A stretch of 64,000 nt of DNA, from NCBI GenBank assembly GCA_022649665.1, contig JALCOL010000002.1:186001-250000 (forward strand), given 5' to 3'. Shown here one piece after another: positions 55,656-64,000 of the stretch; the first letter of the stretch is position 1; the number at the start of each line of letters is the position of its first letter. Origin of the DNA: Enterococcaceae bacterium (lineage in GTDB: Bacteria > Bacillota > Bacilli > Lactobacillales > Enterococcaceae). Under the pieces are notes generated by a model that was given only the letters and a program-made list of their open reading frames with translations, made no database searches and was not told the origin of the DNA. Made by a program: the position numbers and the translations under genes.

Positions 55656-55744
55656 AATGGATTCTCCTTTGAATGTTTCATTAATATGTTTTTCAGCTGC
55701 CGAAGAGGCAAGTCGTGATAGCGAATGATCCCGCCGCAGTTCAT
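55631..55744 (-). CDS. 37-codon ORF overlapping the start of the NhaC-family gene
   Basis: ATG at 55744 stands 7 nt after AAAGGAGG, the best ribosome binding site of the region. The product begins MNCGGIIRYHDLPLRQ and stops at 55631, 25 bp into the transporter gene in another frame. The transporter's own ribosome binding site (GGAGAA) lies inside it. It could be a small protein or a leader that couples translation; no family is recognised. Confidence 0.5.
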   Translation of the reverse strand: MNCGGIIRYHDLPLRQLKNILMKHSKENPLWNIKKTV

Positions 55745-55763
55745 GTGTTTTCCTCCTTTACGC

Positions 55764-55955
55764 AAAAAGAGACCCATCCTGATAAAGGACGAATCTCTCC
55801 GCGGTACCACCTTAATTAAAAACGTCGCCGTTTTTCACTTTATTATAAAAAAATAATGGTCGTTCGCATCAATGTAATTCGCAAGCCAGACTTGATCGAT
55901 TCGCAGCGTCCATCGACTTTCTGAACAAAACATCTGCTTGCTACTGGTTGATGAT
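55764..55955 (-). promoter_or_regulatory. T-box riboswitch upstream of the NhaC-family gene (probable Tyr)
   Basis: The T-box motif AAGGTGGTACCGCGG is at 55813-55799. The terminator is a 12-bp stem, AGAGATTCGTCC with GGATGGGTCTCT, plus TTTT (55798-55764). The specifier loop is framed by lower stem CATCAA/TTGATG and upper stem GCAAG/CTTGC. Its 3' side reads GAATTACA, giving UAC (55876-55874) next to the stem-side purine, the same layout as in the glycine T-box of this window. Tyrosine is therefore the best reading; Leu (UUA) is the alternative. Confidence 0.85.
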
Positions 55956-55962
55956 TGAAATA

Positions 55963-55991
55963 AGAATATCCTGTGAATGATGAAATGTCAA
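55963..55991 (-). promoter_or_regulatory. Promoter of the T-box/NhaC transcript
   Basis: On the minus strand a perfect TTGACA (55991-55986), 17-nt spacer, TATTCT (55968-55963). Start expected near 55956. Confidence 0.75.
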
Positions 55992-56047
55992 CTGCAAATT
56001 GATGAGGGAAGCCAAAAAGATCCGCGATAATTTTGCGGCAGCTAAAA

Positions 56048-56076
56048 TGGAACAAATCGAGCGAAAAAGGTATAAT
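56048..56076 (+). promoter_or_regulatory. Promoter of the mgtC gene
   Basis: TGGAAC (56048-56053), 17-nt spacer, perfect TATAAT (56071-56076), 35 bp before the ATG. Divergent to the T-box promoter. Confidence 0.55.
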
Positions 56077-56110
56077 CAAGAGAAGGACAATTGAGGTGGA
56101 GGGGTGCGTC

Positions 56111-56821
56111 ATGCAAAATTATGTTTTGACAGCTGATCAGATCATCGTTCGGCTGATCGCCGCAGTCGTTTTAGGTGGCATTATCGGGTTTGAACGCGAA
56201 TATAAAAGCCATCCGGCTGGCCTGAAGACCCACATTCTTGTCTGTGTCGGCTCCGCGATGATCGCCTTGATCCAAGAGGAGATCACTTGGCAGGCGCTCC
56301 ATTTTGCGACAGAGTATCCTGATTTTGTCGGTGTGATCCGTTCAGATCAAGCACGTCTCGTTGCACAAGTGATCAGCGGGATCGGCTTTCTGGGGGCGGG
56401 GACGATCATTTTATCCAAAGGAGCGGTCAGAGGGTTAACGACAGCCGCCTCGGTCTGGGCAGTCGCCGCACTCGGGATCGCGATCGGGATGGGCTATTAC
56501 CGGATCGCAACGTTTTCATTTTTGGCGATCATGGTCGCTTTGACAGTGCTTTCCCGCTTGACGCCGCTCGGCAAGATCAAGCGGCTCGAGATCCAGTTCA
56601 CGGATCTGGAAGAGAGCAAACAGTTTGTCGAATCGTATTTCAAAACGCATGATGTGCGCGTCGATACCGTCGATTTTGAGATCCGCCGTTTGGAGAAAAC
56701 GAACCACCGGCTTTTTCATGTCATCTATCATATCAATCTGCCGCGGAATTTCGATGAATTCCAGCTGGTGCAGGATCTTTCGGAAAGCAGCGAGATCAAA
56801 ATGATCCGCATTCTCCAGTAA
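56111..56821 (+). CDS. MgtC/SapB family membrane protein
   Basis: 236 residues. MgtC core of about five helices with GGIIGFEREYKSHPAGLKTHILVCVGSA and GIGFLGAGTII, then a cytoplasmic ACT-like C-terminal domain (~155-236). MgtC proteins act in magnesium-limited growth and ATPase control; ion transport itself is doubtful. The start at 56111 has GGAGGGG upstream; the frame to 56033 crosses the promoter. Confidence 0.88.
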   Translation: MQNYVLTADQIIVRLIAAVVLGGIIGFEREYKSHPAGLKTHILVCVGSAMIALIQEEITWQALHFATEYPDFVGVIRSDQARLVAQVISGIGFLGAGTIILSKGAVRGLTTAASVWAVAALGIAIGMGYYRIATFSFLAIMVALTVLSRLTPLGKIKRLEIQFTDLEESKQFVESYFKTHDVRVDTVDFEIRRLEKTNHRLFHVIYHINLPRNFDEFQLVQDLSESSEIKMIRILQ

Positions 56822-56926
56822 TATCAAGCAGCCTTGGCGTGACGCGCGGCATGGGTTGCTTTCTTTTTTCCGCTGCTCGATTGTGATATGATAAGAACAT
56901 CTAAGGTGAGAGGAAGTTATTGATTT

Positions 56927-57886
56927 TTGGCAAATGAAGAGAAGAAAGAAATCCGTTTAGAAAATGATGAACAAGCGACCCAGCTTTTGGGAACGCATGA
57001 TAAAAATATCAAATTTTTAGAAGAAAATGCCGAGGCAACGATCACAAGCCGCGGTGAAACACTGAATATCGAAGGAGCGGAAAGCGCCCTGATTGAAAAG
57101 GTGCTCAAAGCGCTTCTTGAGCTGATCAAAGAAGGAATCAAAATCGCGATGCCGGACGTTGTGATGGCGCTGAAACTTGGACGCCGCGACAGTTTGCAGT
57201 ATTTCGTCGATATGTACCATGAAGTGATCTTAAAAGACCGCAAGGGGCAGTCGATCCGGCCGAAAAATCTTGGCCAGAAACTATACATCGACAGCGTGAA
57301 CACCCACGATATCGTTTTCGGCGTCGGCCCAGCCGGCACCGGCAAAACATATTTGGCGGTTGTGATGGCGATCCGCGCCTTGAAACGCGGCGAAGTCCAA
57401 AAGATCATTTTGACGCGTCCGGCGGTCGAAGCCGGCGAAAGTCTCGGTTTTTTGCCGGGCGATCTAAAAGAAAAAGTCGATCCGTATTTGCGGCCGGTCT
57501 ACGATGCGCTTTACTCGATCTTCGGGACGGATCATACGAATCGCTTGATGGACCGCGGAGTCATCGAGATCGCGCCGCTCGCCTATATGCGCGGCCGAAC
57601 ATTGGAAGATGCGTTCGTGATTTTAGATGAAGCGCAAAATACGACCGTCGCGCAGATGAAGATGTTTTTGACCCGTTTGGGATTCAATTCAAAAATGATC
57701 GTGAACGGCGATACGAGCCAGATCGATCTGCCGCGCGGCACGATCAGCGGACTGGTCCATGCCGAAAGGACCCTCAGCGGGATCAAAAAGATCGGCTTCG
57801 TGACGTTTGAGTCCGCGGACGTGGTACGCCATCCGGTCGTAGCGGAGATCATCGATGCATACGAACGGGACAGCTTGAAGCGTTAG
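56927..57886 (+). CDS. phoH: PhoH-like ATPase
   Basis: 319 residues, TTG start with AGGAAG upstream. Walker A GPAGTGKT and Walker B FVILDEAQN of the PhoH P-loop domain. An N-terminal KH-like region precedes it. Role in RNA metabolism is likely; the gene neighbours pgpH and ybeY as in most Firmicutes. Confidence 0.93.
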   Translation: MANEEKKEIRLENDEQATQLLGTHDKNIKFLEENAEATITSRGETLNIEGAESALIEKVLKALLELIKEGIKIAMPDVVMALKLGRRDSLQYFVDMYHEVILKDRKGQSIRPKNLGQKLYIDSVNTHDIVFGVGPAGTGKTYLAVVMAIRALKRGEVQKIILTRPAVEAGESLGFLPGDLKEKVDPYLRPVYDALYSIFGTDHTNRLMDRGVIEIAPLAYMRGRTLEDAFVILDEAQNTTVAQMKMFLTRLGFNSKMIVNGDTSQIDLPRGTISGLVHAERTLSGIKKIGFVTFESADVVRHPVVAEIIDAYERDSLKR

Positions 57887-57897
57887 GAGATTTCAAA

Positions 57898-60084
57898 TTG
57901 AAAAATATCTGGGCCCGTCTCAAACATAAATTGGGGAAAAAATATCCGTTTCTCTTAGTCGCAGTATTCAGCTTGATCTTGCTGGGGATCTTTTATACCA
58001 ATGTTCGCCAGAAGAAGCTGAATATCCATGAAGGTCAAGTCGCCGAAGAGACGATCCGTGCCAATCAAACGAAAGAAAATTCGGCAGAGACTGAGCGCCG
58101 GCGCCAACTAGCGCAAGAAGCGGTGCCGCCGGAATACATTTATAACGGCGAGCTGAAAGAGATCAACCTCAATTATATCGAGCAGCTTTTTCAGCTGATC
58201 AGTCAAGTCAACAAAGAATCAAAGGAATCCGGCAGCAAGACGACTTCTTCGAGCGACGCGAAAACAGCCGAAGAAAACCCGACCGAAAAGAGCGCACGTT
58301 TAAAAAATAAATTTGAAAATCTGGGGGAGGACGCAGTCGCCTTCTACCAGGCGCTCCCTGAAGACTTTTATACCAGTATTTTTGAGCGCAGCGATGCTGA
58401 GCTTTCGCTGATCGAAAGCCAAGCGACTCGGCTGGTCGAAAAGTACATGAATAAAAGGATCCGCGAGAGCAATCTGGATGAGATGCTGGGGAACGCTGAA
58501 GAGGAAGTCCAAACGCTTTCTGCCAGTGATGAAGTCAAACGAGATCTTGATGATCTGCTGAAAGAGGGCATCGCCGTCAATGATGTCTACAGTGAGAAAA
58601 AAACGAAAGAACTTCAGCAGACAGCGCGTGATGCGGTGCAGCCGGTCATGATCTATCAAGGAGAGATCATTGTCCGCCAAGATGTGCAGATCGATGCTAA
58701 AGCAATGGAAAAATTGAAGCTTTTGGGTCTGACGAATCGGCATTCTTCCAATCTGCCGATCTATTCTTTGATCGCGGCGTTAGCGGTGCAAGCGATTTTG
58801 ATTTTGACGCTTGCGAGTCACGGGACAAAAGACGGTCGGCGTGATTTGGAGCTTTATACGGCCGCCGTTTTGGTCAGCGCACTGTTGATGGAGCTTTTTC
58901 ACGTTTTCCATACTGACCGCTTCTCTTATATCGCGCAGCTGTTTCCAGCCGCTTTCGGACCACTCTTGCTGAACCGCTTTGCCAGCCGCAAGATGGCGGT
59001 CGTGAGCGCAATGTTTCAAAGTGTTTTCGTGTATTATGTCTACTACTCATCGATCGGCACGACGTTTGTCCAAGTGTTGGCGATCTTGTGCTTGTTCAAC
59101 GGTCTGATGGGAACGATGACGATCCACCATAAACGCTTGAACGAACAATTCGGCAAAACCTTCAAATGGGTCGTGCTTTTGCCGATCACGTTCAATTTGA
59201 CGATGATCCTTTATCAAGGACTCGATGTCGTGAATGAGCAGCTGATCATGATTTTTGCTTGCGGCTTTTTCGGGACGATGTTCGCGTTTATTTTATCGGT
59301 CGCCGCGCAGCCCTATGTTGAGCTGTTGATCGATGACGACTCGCAGATGGTCTTGAATGAACTGAGCAATCCGAACCACCCGCTTTTGAAAGAACTGCTG
59401 GAAAAAGCACCAGGTACGTATCACCACAGCATGATGGTCGCCAACTTGAGTGCGAACGCGGTCGCAGAGATCGGCGGCCGAAGTCTTTTAACGCGGGTCA
59501 GCTGCTACTACCATGACATCGGCAAAATCAAGCATCCGAATATGTTTGCCGAAAATCTGCCGCCCGGCGCAGAAAATCCGCATAACTATCTTTTGCCGGA
59601 AGACAGCAAAAAGATCATCTTTTCGCATGTGACCGAAGGCGTTAAAATCTTAAAAGAATACCGGATGCCGCAAATGGTGATCGATATTTGCCAGCAGCAT
59701 CACGGAACGACCTTGATGCAGTATTTTTACGTCAAAGCCAAAGAACAAGATCCAAATGTCAAAGAAAGCGATTTTCGCTATCCGGGACCGAAGCCGCAAA
59801 CGCGGGAGGCTGCGGTCGTCAGCATCGCCGACAGCTGTGAGGCCGCCGTGCGCTCGATGGAGCAGCCGAGTTATGACAAGATCAAAGAATTCGTTCATTC
59901 GCTGATCCAATCCCGCATCCAAGATGGCCAGTTCGCCGAATGCGATATTTCACTCAAAGAACTGGCGATCGTTGAAGATTCACTGGTCAGCGGGCTGGCT
60001 TCGACATTCCACTCGCGGATCAAATATCCAAAAATGATCACAACGGCTCCGGACGGTACCGTTCAATTGGAAGGAGAATCATGA
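57898..60084 (+). CDS. pgpH: 7TM-HD cyclic di-AMP phosphodiesterase PgpH
   Basis: 728 residues, TTG start after TAGGAGA. N-terminal helix (~17-37), extracellular 7TMR-HD domain (to ~285), seven membrane helices (~285-470), then a cytoplasmic HD domain with HHSMMVANL and YYHDIGKIKHP. Hydrolyses c-di-AMP. An acidic/Ser stretch at ~105-130 is low in complexity. It lies 11 bp after phoH and overlaps ybeY. Confidence 0.92.
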   Translation: MKNIWARLKHKLGKKYPFLLVAVFSLILLGIFYTNVRQKKLNIHEGQVAEETIRANQTKENSAETERRRQLAQEAVPPEYIYNGELKEINLNYIEQLFQLISQVNKESKESGSKTTSSSDAKTAEENPTEKSARLKNKFENLGEDAVAFYQALPEDFYTSIFERSDAELSLIESQATRLVEKYMNKRIRESNLDEMLGNAEEEVQTLSASDEVKRDLDDLLKEGIAVNDVYSEKKTKELQQTARDAVQPVMIYQGEIIVRQDVQIDAKAMEKLKLLGLTNRHSSNLPIYSLIAALAVQAILILTLASHGTKDGRRDLELYTAAVLVSALLMELFHVFHTDRFSYIAQLFPAAFGPLLLNRFASRKMAVVSAMFQSVFVYYVYYSSIGTTFVQVLAILCLFNGLMGTMTIHHKRLNEQFGKTFKWVVLLPITFNLTMILYQGLDVVNEQLIMIFACGFFGTMFAFILSVAAQPYVELLIDDDSQMVLNELSNPNHPLLKELLEKAPGTYHHSMMVANLSANAVAEIGGRSLLTRVSCYYHDIGKIKHPNMFAENLPPGAENPHNYLLPEDSKKIIFSHVTEGVKILKEYRMPQMVIDICQQHHGTTLMQYFYVKAKEQDPNVKESDFRYPGPKPQTREAAVVSIADSCEAAVRSMEQPSYDKIKEFVHSLIQSRIQDGQFAECDISLKELAIVEDSLVSGLASTFHSRIKYPKMITTAPDGTVQLEGES

Positions 60085-60563
60085 TGGAGATTTCAATGAT
60101 CGATGAAACTAATGCACTTCAGGCGCAAGATCGCCAAGCCGTGCATGAGCTGCTGGAGTTTGCGGCCGATTTTTTGAAGATCGCTCCGGATACCGAAATG
60201 TCGATCACTTTCGTCGATGATGCCGCGATCCACAAGATCAACCGCGAATACCGCGATATCGACCGCCCGACGGATGTGATCAGCTTTGCGATCGAAGATA
60301 TGTCGGCTGAAGAGCCGCCGATCATTTTCGCCGAAGAGGATGAGCCGGCGCTCCCGCGCGATTTGGGCGATATCTTTATTTCGCTCGATCACGCCCATCA
60401 GCAAGCGGAAGAATACGGTCACAGCTTTGAGCGCGAGCTTGGATTTTTAGCGCTGCATGGTTTTCTTCATTTAAACGGATATGATCATCTGCAGCCGGAA
60501 GAAGAAAAAGAAATGTTCGGCTTGCAAAAAAGGATACTGGATGCTTATGGCCTTAAGAGATAA
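60081..60563 (+). CDS. ybeY: Endoribonuclease YbeY (rRNA maturation)
   Basis: 160 residues. The zinc-binding HGFLHLNGYDH motif is intact. Acts in 16S rRNA 3' processing and ribosome quality control. The start overlaps the pgpH stop (ATGA) with GGAGAATC upstream. Confidence 0.95.
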   Translation: MMEISMIDETNALQAQDRQAVHELLEFAADFLKIAPDTEMSITFVDDAAIHKINREYRDIDRPTDVISFAIEDMSAEEPPIIFAEEDEPALPRDLGDIFISLDHAHQQAEEYGHSFERELGFLALHGFLHLNGYDHLQPEEEKEMFGLQKRILDAYGLKR

Positions 60564-60972
60564 GAAGTATAAATTCGGCGAACGACCGCAAGTTTATAAA
60601 AATAAATCTTTTTTCGCTTCTTTGGAATTCGCGATGATGGGGATCAAAACCGCTTATAAGGATGAACGAAATATGCGGACGCATACGACGCTGGCACTCA
60701 TAGCGATCGTCGCCGGTTTTCTTTTCCATTTAGCGCGGGCAGAGTGGTTGTGGATCGGCTTGGCGATCTTTTTGATGCACTTTGCCGAAATGCTGAATAC
60801 GAGTATCGAAAATGTCGTCGATCTGGCGGCAAACCGCCATTTTCATCCTTTGGCGAAAAAAGCGAAAGATATGGCAGCCGGCGCGGTGTTGTTTGCCGCT
60901 TTCTTCAGCTTATTCGTCGGCTGTGTAATTTTTTTACCGAAAATTTGGGAATTGCTAAAAAGTTTGAATTGA
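60541..60972 (+). CDS. dgkA: Diacylglycerol/undecaprenol kinase family protein
   Basis: 143 residues from ATG 60541 (AAAAGGAT upstream; overlaps ybeY by 23 bp). Three membrane helices, with [35 protein letters not shown], the signature of DgkA. In Gram-positives the enzyme mainly phosphorylates undecaprenol. Confidence 0.93.
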   Translation: MLMALRDKKYKFGERPQVYKNKSFFASLEFAMMGIKTAYKDERNMRTHTTLALIAIVAGFLFHLARAEWLWIGLAIFLMHFAEMLNTSIENVVDLAANRHFHPLAKKAKDMAAGAVLFAAFFSLFVGCVIFLPKIWELLKSLN

Positions 60973-60985
60973 AAAGAGGAACGAT

Positions 60986-61885
60986 ATGGAAGAGTACCAT
61001 TCTGGCTTTATTGCGATGGTCGGCCGGCCGAATGTCGGCAAATCAACGCTTTTGAACCGGATCGTCGGCGATAAGATCGCGATCACCAGCGAAAAAGCGC
61101 AAACGACCCGCAATAAGATCCAAGGAATCTATACAACAAAAAACAGTCAAATGATTTTTATCGATACCCCGGGGATCCATAAACCGAAAAATGCTTTGGG
61201 CGACTTCATGGTAAAAACCGCGTTCAGCTCGCTCAATGAAGTCGATGCGATCTTGTTTCTCGTTGCTGCTGATCAAAAACGCGGGTCCGGAGATAATTTG
61301 ATCATCGAACGCTTGAAAACGGCGAATGTTCCGGTGTATCTCGTGATCAATAAAATCGATAAAGTCCATCCGGATGCGCTTTTGCCGATTATCGATGATT
61401 ACCGCAAGCAGATGGATTTTGCGGAAGTTTTCCCGATCTCGGCCACTCAGGGAAACAATGTCGACCGGCTGCTCACACAACTGACGGCACTCTTGCCGGA
61501 AGGCCCGCAGTATTATCCGGCGGACCAATTGAGCGATCACCCGGAATATTTCATCATTTCAGAGCTGATCCGCGAAAAGGTGCTGGAATTGACGCGTGAA
61601 GAAGTACCGCATTCTGTTGCCGTCGTCACTGAAAAGATCGAACGTGTCGAAAATGAAAAAGTCCAGATCCGCGCCACGATCATCGTTGAGCGCACCAGCC
61701 AAAAGGGGATCATCATCGGCAAAGGCGGCAAAATGCTCAAGCAGATCGGCACAAAAGCGCGGCTTGATATCGAGCGCCTTTTAGGCGATAAAGTCTATCT
61801 GGAGCTTTGGGTCAAAGTCCAAAAGGATTGGCGCGATAAAAAAGTTTATTTGCAGGATTTCGGCTACCGCTCTTCGGATTATTAA
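60986..61885 (+). CDS. era: GTPase Era
   Basis: 299 residues. G1 [10 protein letters not shown]3 [10 protein letters not shown]4 NKID, then a C-terminal KH domain with [11 protein letters not shown]. Binds 16S rRNA in 30S assembly, functionally linked with YbeY. 13 bp after dgkA. Confidence 0.97.
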   Translation: MEEYHSGFIAMVGRPNVGKSTLLNRIVGDKIAITSEKAQTTRNKIQGIYTTKNSQMIFIDTPGIHKPKNALGDFMVKTAFSSLNEVDAILFLVAADQKRGSGDNLIIERLKTANVPVYLVINKIDKVHPDALLPIIDDYRKQMDFAEVFPISATQGNNVDRLLTQLTALLPEGPQYYPADQLSDHPEYFIISELIREKVLELTREEVPHSVAVVTEKIERVENEKVQIRATIIVERTSQKGIIIGKGGKMLKQIGTKARLDIERLLGDKVYLELWVKVQKDWRDKKVYLQDFGYRSSDY

Positions 61886-61899
61886 GGAAGTGATCACGT

Positions 61900-62682
61900 A
61901 TGCGTACGGAAAGCAAAGGCATCGTGATGTTCCAAAAGGATTATCGCGAACGCGACAAACTGGTGAAGATCTTTACCGAAAGTGCCGGAAAATTAATGTT
62001 TTTAGTGCGGAACGTCACCCGCGCCAATTCACCGCTGAAAGCCTATATCACGCCTTTTACCGTTGGGACGTTTATCGGTGATTTTCGCGAGAACGGCCTC
62101 AGCTATCTGTATGACGTCAAAAGCGTTGCGCCGCTTTACAATTTGCAGCAGGATATTTTCAAAAATGCATACGGTACTTATATGGTGAATCTGCTTGATG
62201 CCGCATTGGAAGACCGCCAGTATGACCCAAAGCTTTTCGCGTTTCTATTAGCCGGTCTCAAGGCGCTTGATGAAGGGGTGGACAGCGAGATCGTCTCGAT
62301 GATCTTCGAGCTGCATCTCCTGCCGTATTTCGGGACACAGTTCAACTGGCGCGACTGCTGCGTCTGCCATACGACGCATGGGCCGTTTGACTTTTCTTCC
62401 GCGTACGGCGGTTTGTTGTGCCAAAAACATTGGCCGCTCGATCCGCATCGCTATCACGCTGATCCGAAAGCGGTCGAGTTGACGCGCCGCTTGGCCGCTG
62501 TCGATTATGCGCATTTAGGCAAGATCAGCGTCAAGCCGGCGACGAAGCGGCTGCTCCGGCATTTGCTGGATGAGATCGATGACGAGTTCATCGGGCTGCA
62601 TCTGAAAAGCAAAAAATTCATCGACCAGATGAGCCGCTGGGAAGATGTGTTGAAGAAGCCTTCAGACGAGAACCCAAGTTGA
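61900..62682 (+). CDS. recO: DNA repair protein RecO
   Basis: 260 residues. N-terminal OB fold (ESKGIVMFQKDYRERDKLVKIFT), then helices with the Cys-containing zinc site (CCVC.., LLCQKH). Loads RecA with RecR. Its stop codon overlaps the -35 box of the glyQS promoter. Confidence 0.94.
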   Translation: MRTESKGIVMFQKDYRERDKLVKIFTESAGKLMFLVRNVTRANSPLKAYITPFTVGTFIGDFRENGLSYLYDVKSVAPLYNLQQDIFKNAYGTYMVNLLDAALEDRQYDPKLFAFLLAGLKALDEGVDSEIVSMIFELHLLPYFGTQFNWRDCCVCHTTHGPFDFSSAYGGLLCQKHWPLDPHRYHADPKAVELTRRLAAVDYAHLGKISVKPATKRLLRHLLDEIDDEFIGLHLKSKKFIDQMSRWEDVLKKPSDENPS

Positions 62683-62709
62683 CAATTCGTGTCTTTTGTA
62701 GCATGATAA
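62679..62709 (+). promoter_or_regulatory. Promoter of the glyQS T-box transcript
   Basis: Perfect TTGACA (62679-62684) overlapping the recO stop. The -10 is less clear: TGATAAGAAT (about 62703-62712) or CATGAT with 17-nt spacing. Confidence 0.6.
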
Positions 62710-62724
62710 GAATATATTTTTTGC

Positions 62725-62914
62725 GATGAAAAAGAAGAGTACTTTGTTTGTTGTTTTCAGCGAATCCGGGACAGGTGCGAGCCGGTAAATGAGGAATAAA
62801 GGAAGGCGCTTTGGAGCAAAGACAATGAAGCTGTCAAACGAGATTTCGTTTGGAAGTAGGGTGGAACCGCGAATTTTCGTCCCTATGCCGCATGTGCGGC
62901 ATAGGGACTTTTTT
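62725..62914 (+). promoter_or_regulatory. Glycine T-box riboswitch of glyQS
   Basis: A GATGA K-turn motif near 62726, an AGAGTA loop-E strand near 62737, and specifier loop GAAGGCG with GGC (Gly) at 62805-62807. T-box AGGGTGGAACCGCG at 62858-62871. Terminator GTCCCTATGCCGCA (62879-62892) with TGCGGCATAGGGAC (62895-62908) and six T. Uncharged tRNA-Gly would favour the antiterminator. Confidence 0.93.
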
Positions 62915-62935
62915 ATGCAGAAAAGGAGAATGGAT

Positions 62936-63838
62936 ATGCAGGAAAAGAAATTGACTGTCCAAGACATCATCTTAACATTGCAAAAATTCTGGTCATCGCA
63001 AGGCTGCATGCTGATGCAGGCGTACGATACCGAGAAAGGGGCCGGCACGATGAGTCCGTATACTTTTTTGCGGGCGATCGGACCTGAGCCGTGGAACGCC
63101 GCGTATGTCGAGCCTTCCCGCCGGCCGGCTGACGGGCGATACGGCGAGAACCCGAACCGCTTGTATCAGCATCATCAGTTCCAAGTCGTCATGAAACCGT
63201 CGCCGGAAAACATCCAAGAATTATATTTGGAAAGTTTGCGGCTGTTGGGGATCGATCCGCTGGAACACGATATCCGCTTCGTTGAAGATAACTGGGAGAA
63301 TCCTTCGATGGGTTGTGCCGGGGTCGGCTGGGAAGTCTGGCTCGACGGGATGGAGATCACCCAGTTCACGTATTTCCAACAAGTCGGCGGCCTGCAGTGC
63401 AAACCGGTGACAAGCGAGATCACTTATGGCCTCGAACGCCTTTCTTCTTATATCCAAGATGTTGAAAGTGTTTATGAGCTGGAGTGGACAGAAGGAGTGT
63501 ATTACGGCGAGATCTTCAAACAGCCGGAATATGAACATTCGAAATACTCGTTTGAATTCAGCAATCAAGACCTGCTTTTGCACTTGTTCGATGAATATGA
63601 AAAAGAAGCAAAACGCTGTCTGGAAGCCGATCTTGTGCATCCAGCGTACGACTATATTTTAAAATGCAGCCATACCTTCAATCTTTTGGATGCACGCGGT
63701 GCCGTTTCGGTGACTGAACGCGCGGGATATCTTTCGCGCATTCGGCGGATGGCCCGCAGTGTTGCGAAGTGCTTCGTGGCGGAACGCGAAAAATTAGGGT
63801 ATCCGCTGTTAAAAGAAACTGAAAAGGAGGCGCGTTAA
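62936..63838 (+). CDS. glyQ: Glycyl-tRNA synthetase alpha subunit
   Basis: 300 residues. Family stretches: [55 protein letters not shown]. Start 62936 is fixed by AAGGAG 7 nt upstream; frames beginning earlier cross the T-box terminator. Pairs with GlyS encoded next. Confidence 0.96.
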   Translation: MQEKKLTVQDIILTLQKFWSSQGCMLMQAYDTEKGAGTMSPYTFLRAIGPEPWNAAYVEPSRRPADGRYGENPNRLYQHHQFQVVMKPSPENIQELYLESLRLLGIDPLEHDIRFVEDNWENPSMGCAGVGWEVWLDGMEITQFTYFQQVGGLQCKPVTSEITYGLERLSSYIQDVESVYELEWTEGVYYGEIFKQPEYEHSKYSFEFSNQDLLLHLFDEYEKEAKRCLEADLVHPAYDYILKCSHTFNLLDARGAVSVTERAGYLSRIRRMARSVAKCFVAEREKLGYPLLKETEKEAR

Positions 63839-63839
63839 G

Positions 63840-64000
63840 ATGGGGAAAACACTATTGCTTGAATTAGGTTTGGAAGAAATGCCGGCCCACGTTGTCAGTC
63901 CGGCTCGTGAACAGCTGAAAGAAAAAGCGGCGCGTTTCCTGAAAGAGCAGCGCTTGATGTTCGCCAAGATCGAAGCATTCTCGACGCCGCGCCGTTTGAC
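63840..64000 (+). CDS. glyS: Glycyl-tRNA synthetase beta subunit, 3' truncated by window
   Basis: ATG 63840, 1 bp after the glyQ stop with AAAGGAGG upstream. The visible 53 residues open with [21 protein letters not shown] and continue open to the edge, the usual GlyS N terminus. Confidence 0.93.
   Translation, partial: MGKTLLLELGLEEMPAHVVSPAREQLKEKAARFLKEQRLMFAKIEAFSTPRRL

Noticed and set aside
1-64000. CRISPR array, tRNA or rRNA genes
   Set aside because: No regularly spaced direct repeats and no cloverleaf or rRNA sequence noticed; the DUF285 repeats at the start are protein-coding.

Overview
The window looks like the chromosome of a low- to mid-GC Gram-positive of the order Lactobacillales (Lactobacillus/Enterococcus type). 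The evidence is the set of LPXTG surface proteins and a sortase-assembled pilus operon, ClpL, a SigV/RsiV pair, maltose phosphorylase with beta-phosphoglucomutase, T-box riboswitches, and the block phoH-pgpH-ybeY-dgkA-era-recO-glyQ-glyS. I cannot name the species from the sequence alone. About 18.1 kb in the middle (roughly 21,973-40,064) is visibly more AT-rich. It is a Tn916-family conjugative transposon carrying tet(M), and every core gene appears intact.

Layout. 1-7.4 kb: the end of a BspA-like (DUF285) LPXTG surface protein, two paralogous SGNH hydrolases, malic enzyme, pyroglutamyl peptidase, and a DUF1538 membrane protein followed by two P-II-like proteins. 7.7-15.6 kb: a pilus operon with a large tip/adhesin subunit, two pilins and a class C sortase that has an unusual C-terminal tail. 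15.6-21.9 kb: the ECF sigma factor and RsiV-type anti-sigma pair with an ECF-type promoter, a LysR regulator divergent from a YeiH-family transporter, a DUF488 protein and ClpL. 22-40 kb: Tn916 from orf24 through oriT, the conjugation genes orf23-orf13, the tet(M) attenuator, tet(M), regulatory orfs 6-9, xis and int. 40.2-48.9 kb: an Mga-like regulator paired with an NADH oxidase/peroxidase-like flavoprotein that lacks the redox cysteine, a C_GCAxxG_C_C protein with a TDT transporter, a CDF cation exporter, maltose phosphorylase and PgmB. 49-52.6 kb: a guanine-type purine riboswitch, an NCS2 purine permease and guanine deaminase. 52.8-56.8 kb: an APC transporter, a T-box-controlled NhaC-family transporter (probable tyrosine specifier, with an overlapping small upstream ORF) and MgtC. 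56.9-64 kb: the conserved phoH to glyS block, with a glycine T-box in front of glyQS.

How the parts work together. Salvage genes appear wired to metabolite-sensing RNA: purine permease plus guanine deaminase under one riboswitch, glycyl-tRNA synthetase under a Gly T-box, and the NhaC transporter under a T-box that suggests amino-acid uptake. Surface genes (adhesin, pili, sortase) lie beside a lysozyme-type envelope-stress sigma system. The least conventional items are the Cys-less Nox-like protein with its Mga partner, the sORF-NhaC overlap, the sigma-factor promoter that rules out the longest start, the sortase tail, and a recurring intergenic motif next to several terminators.
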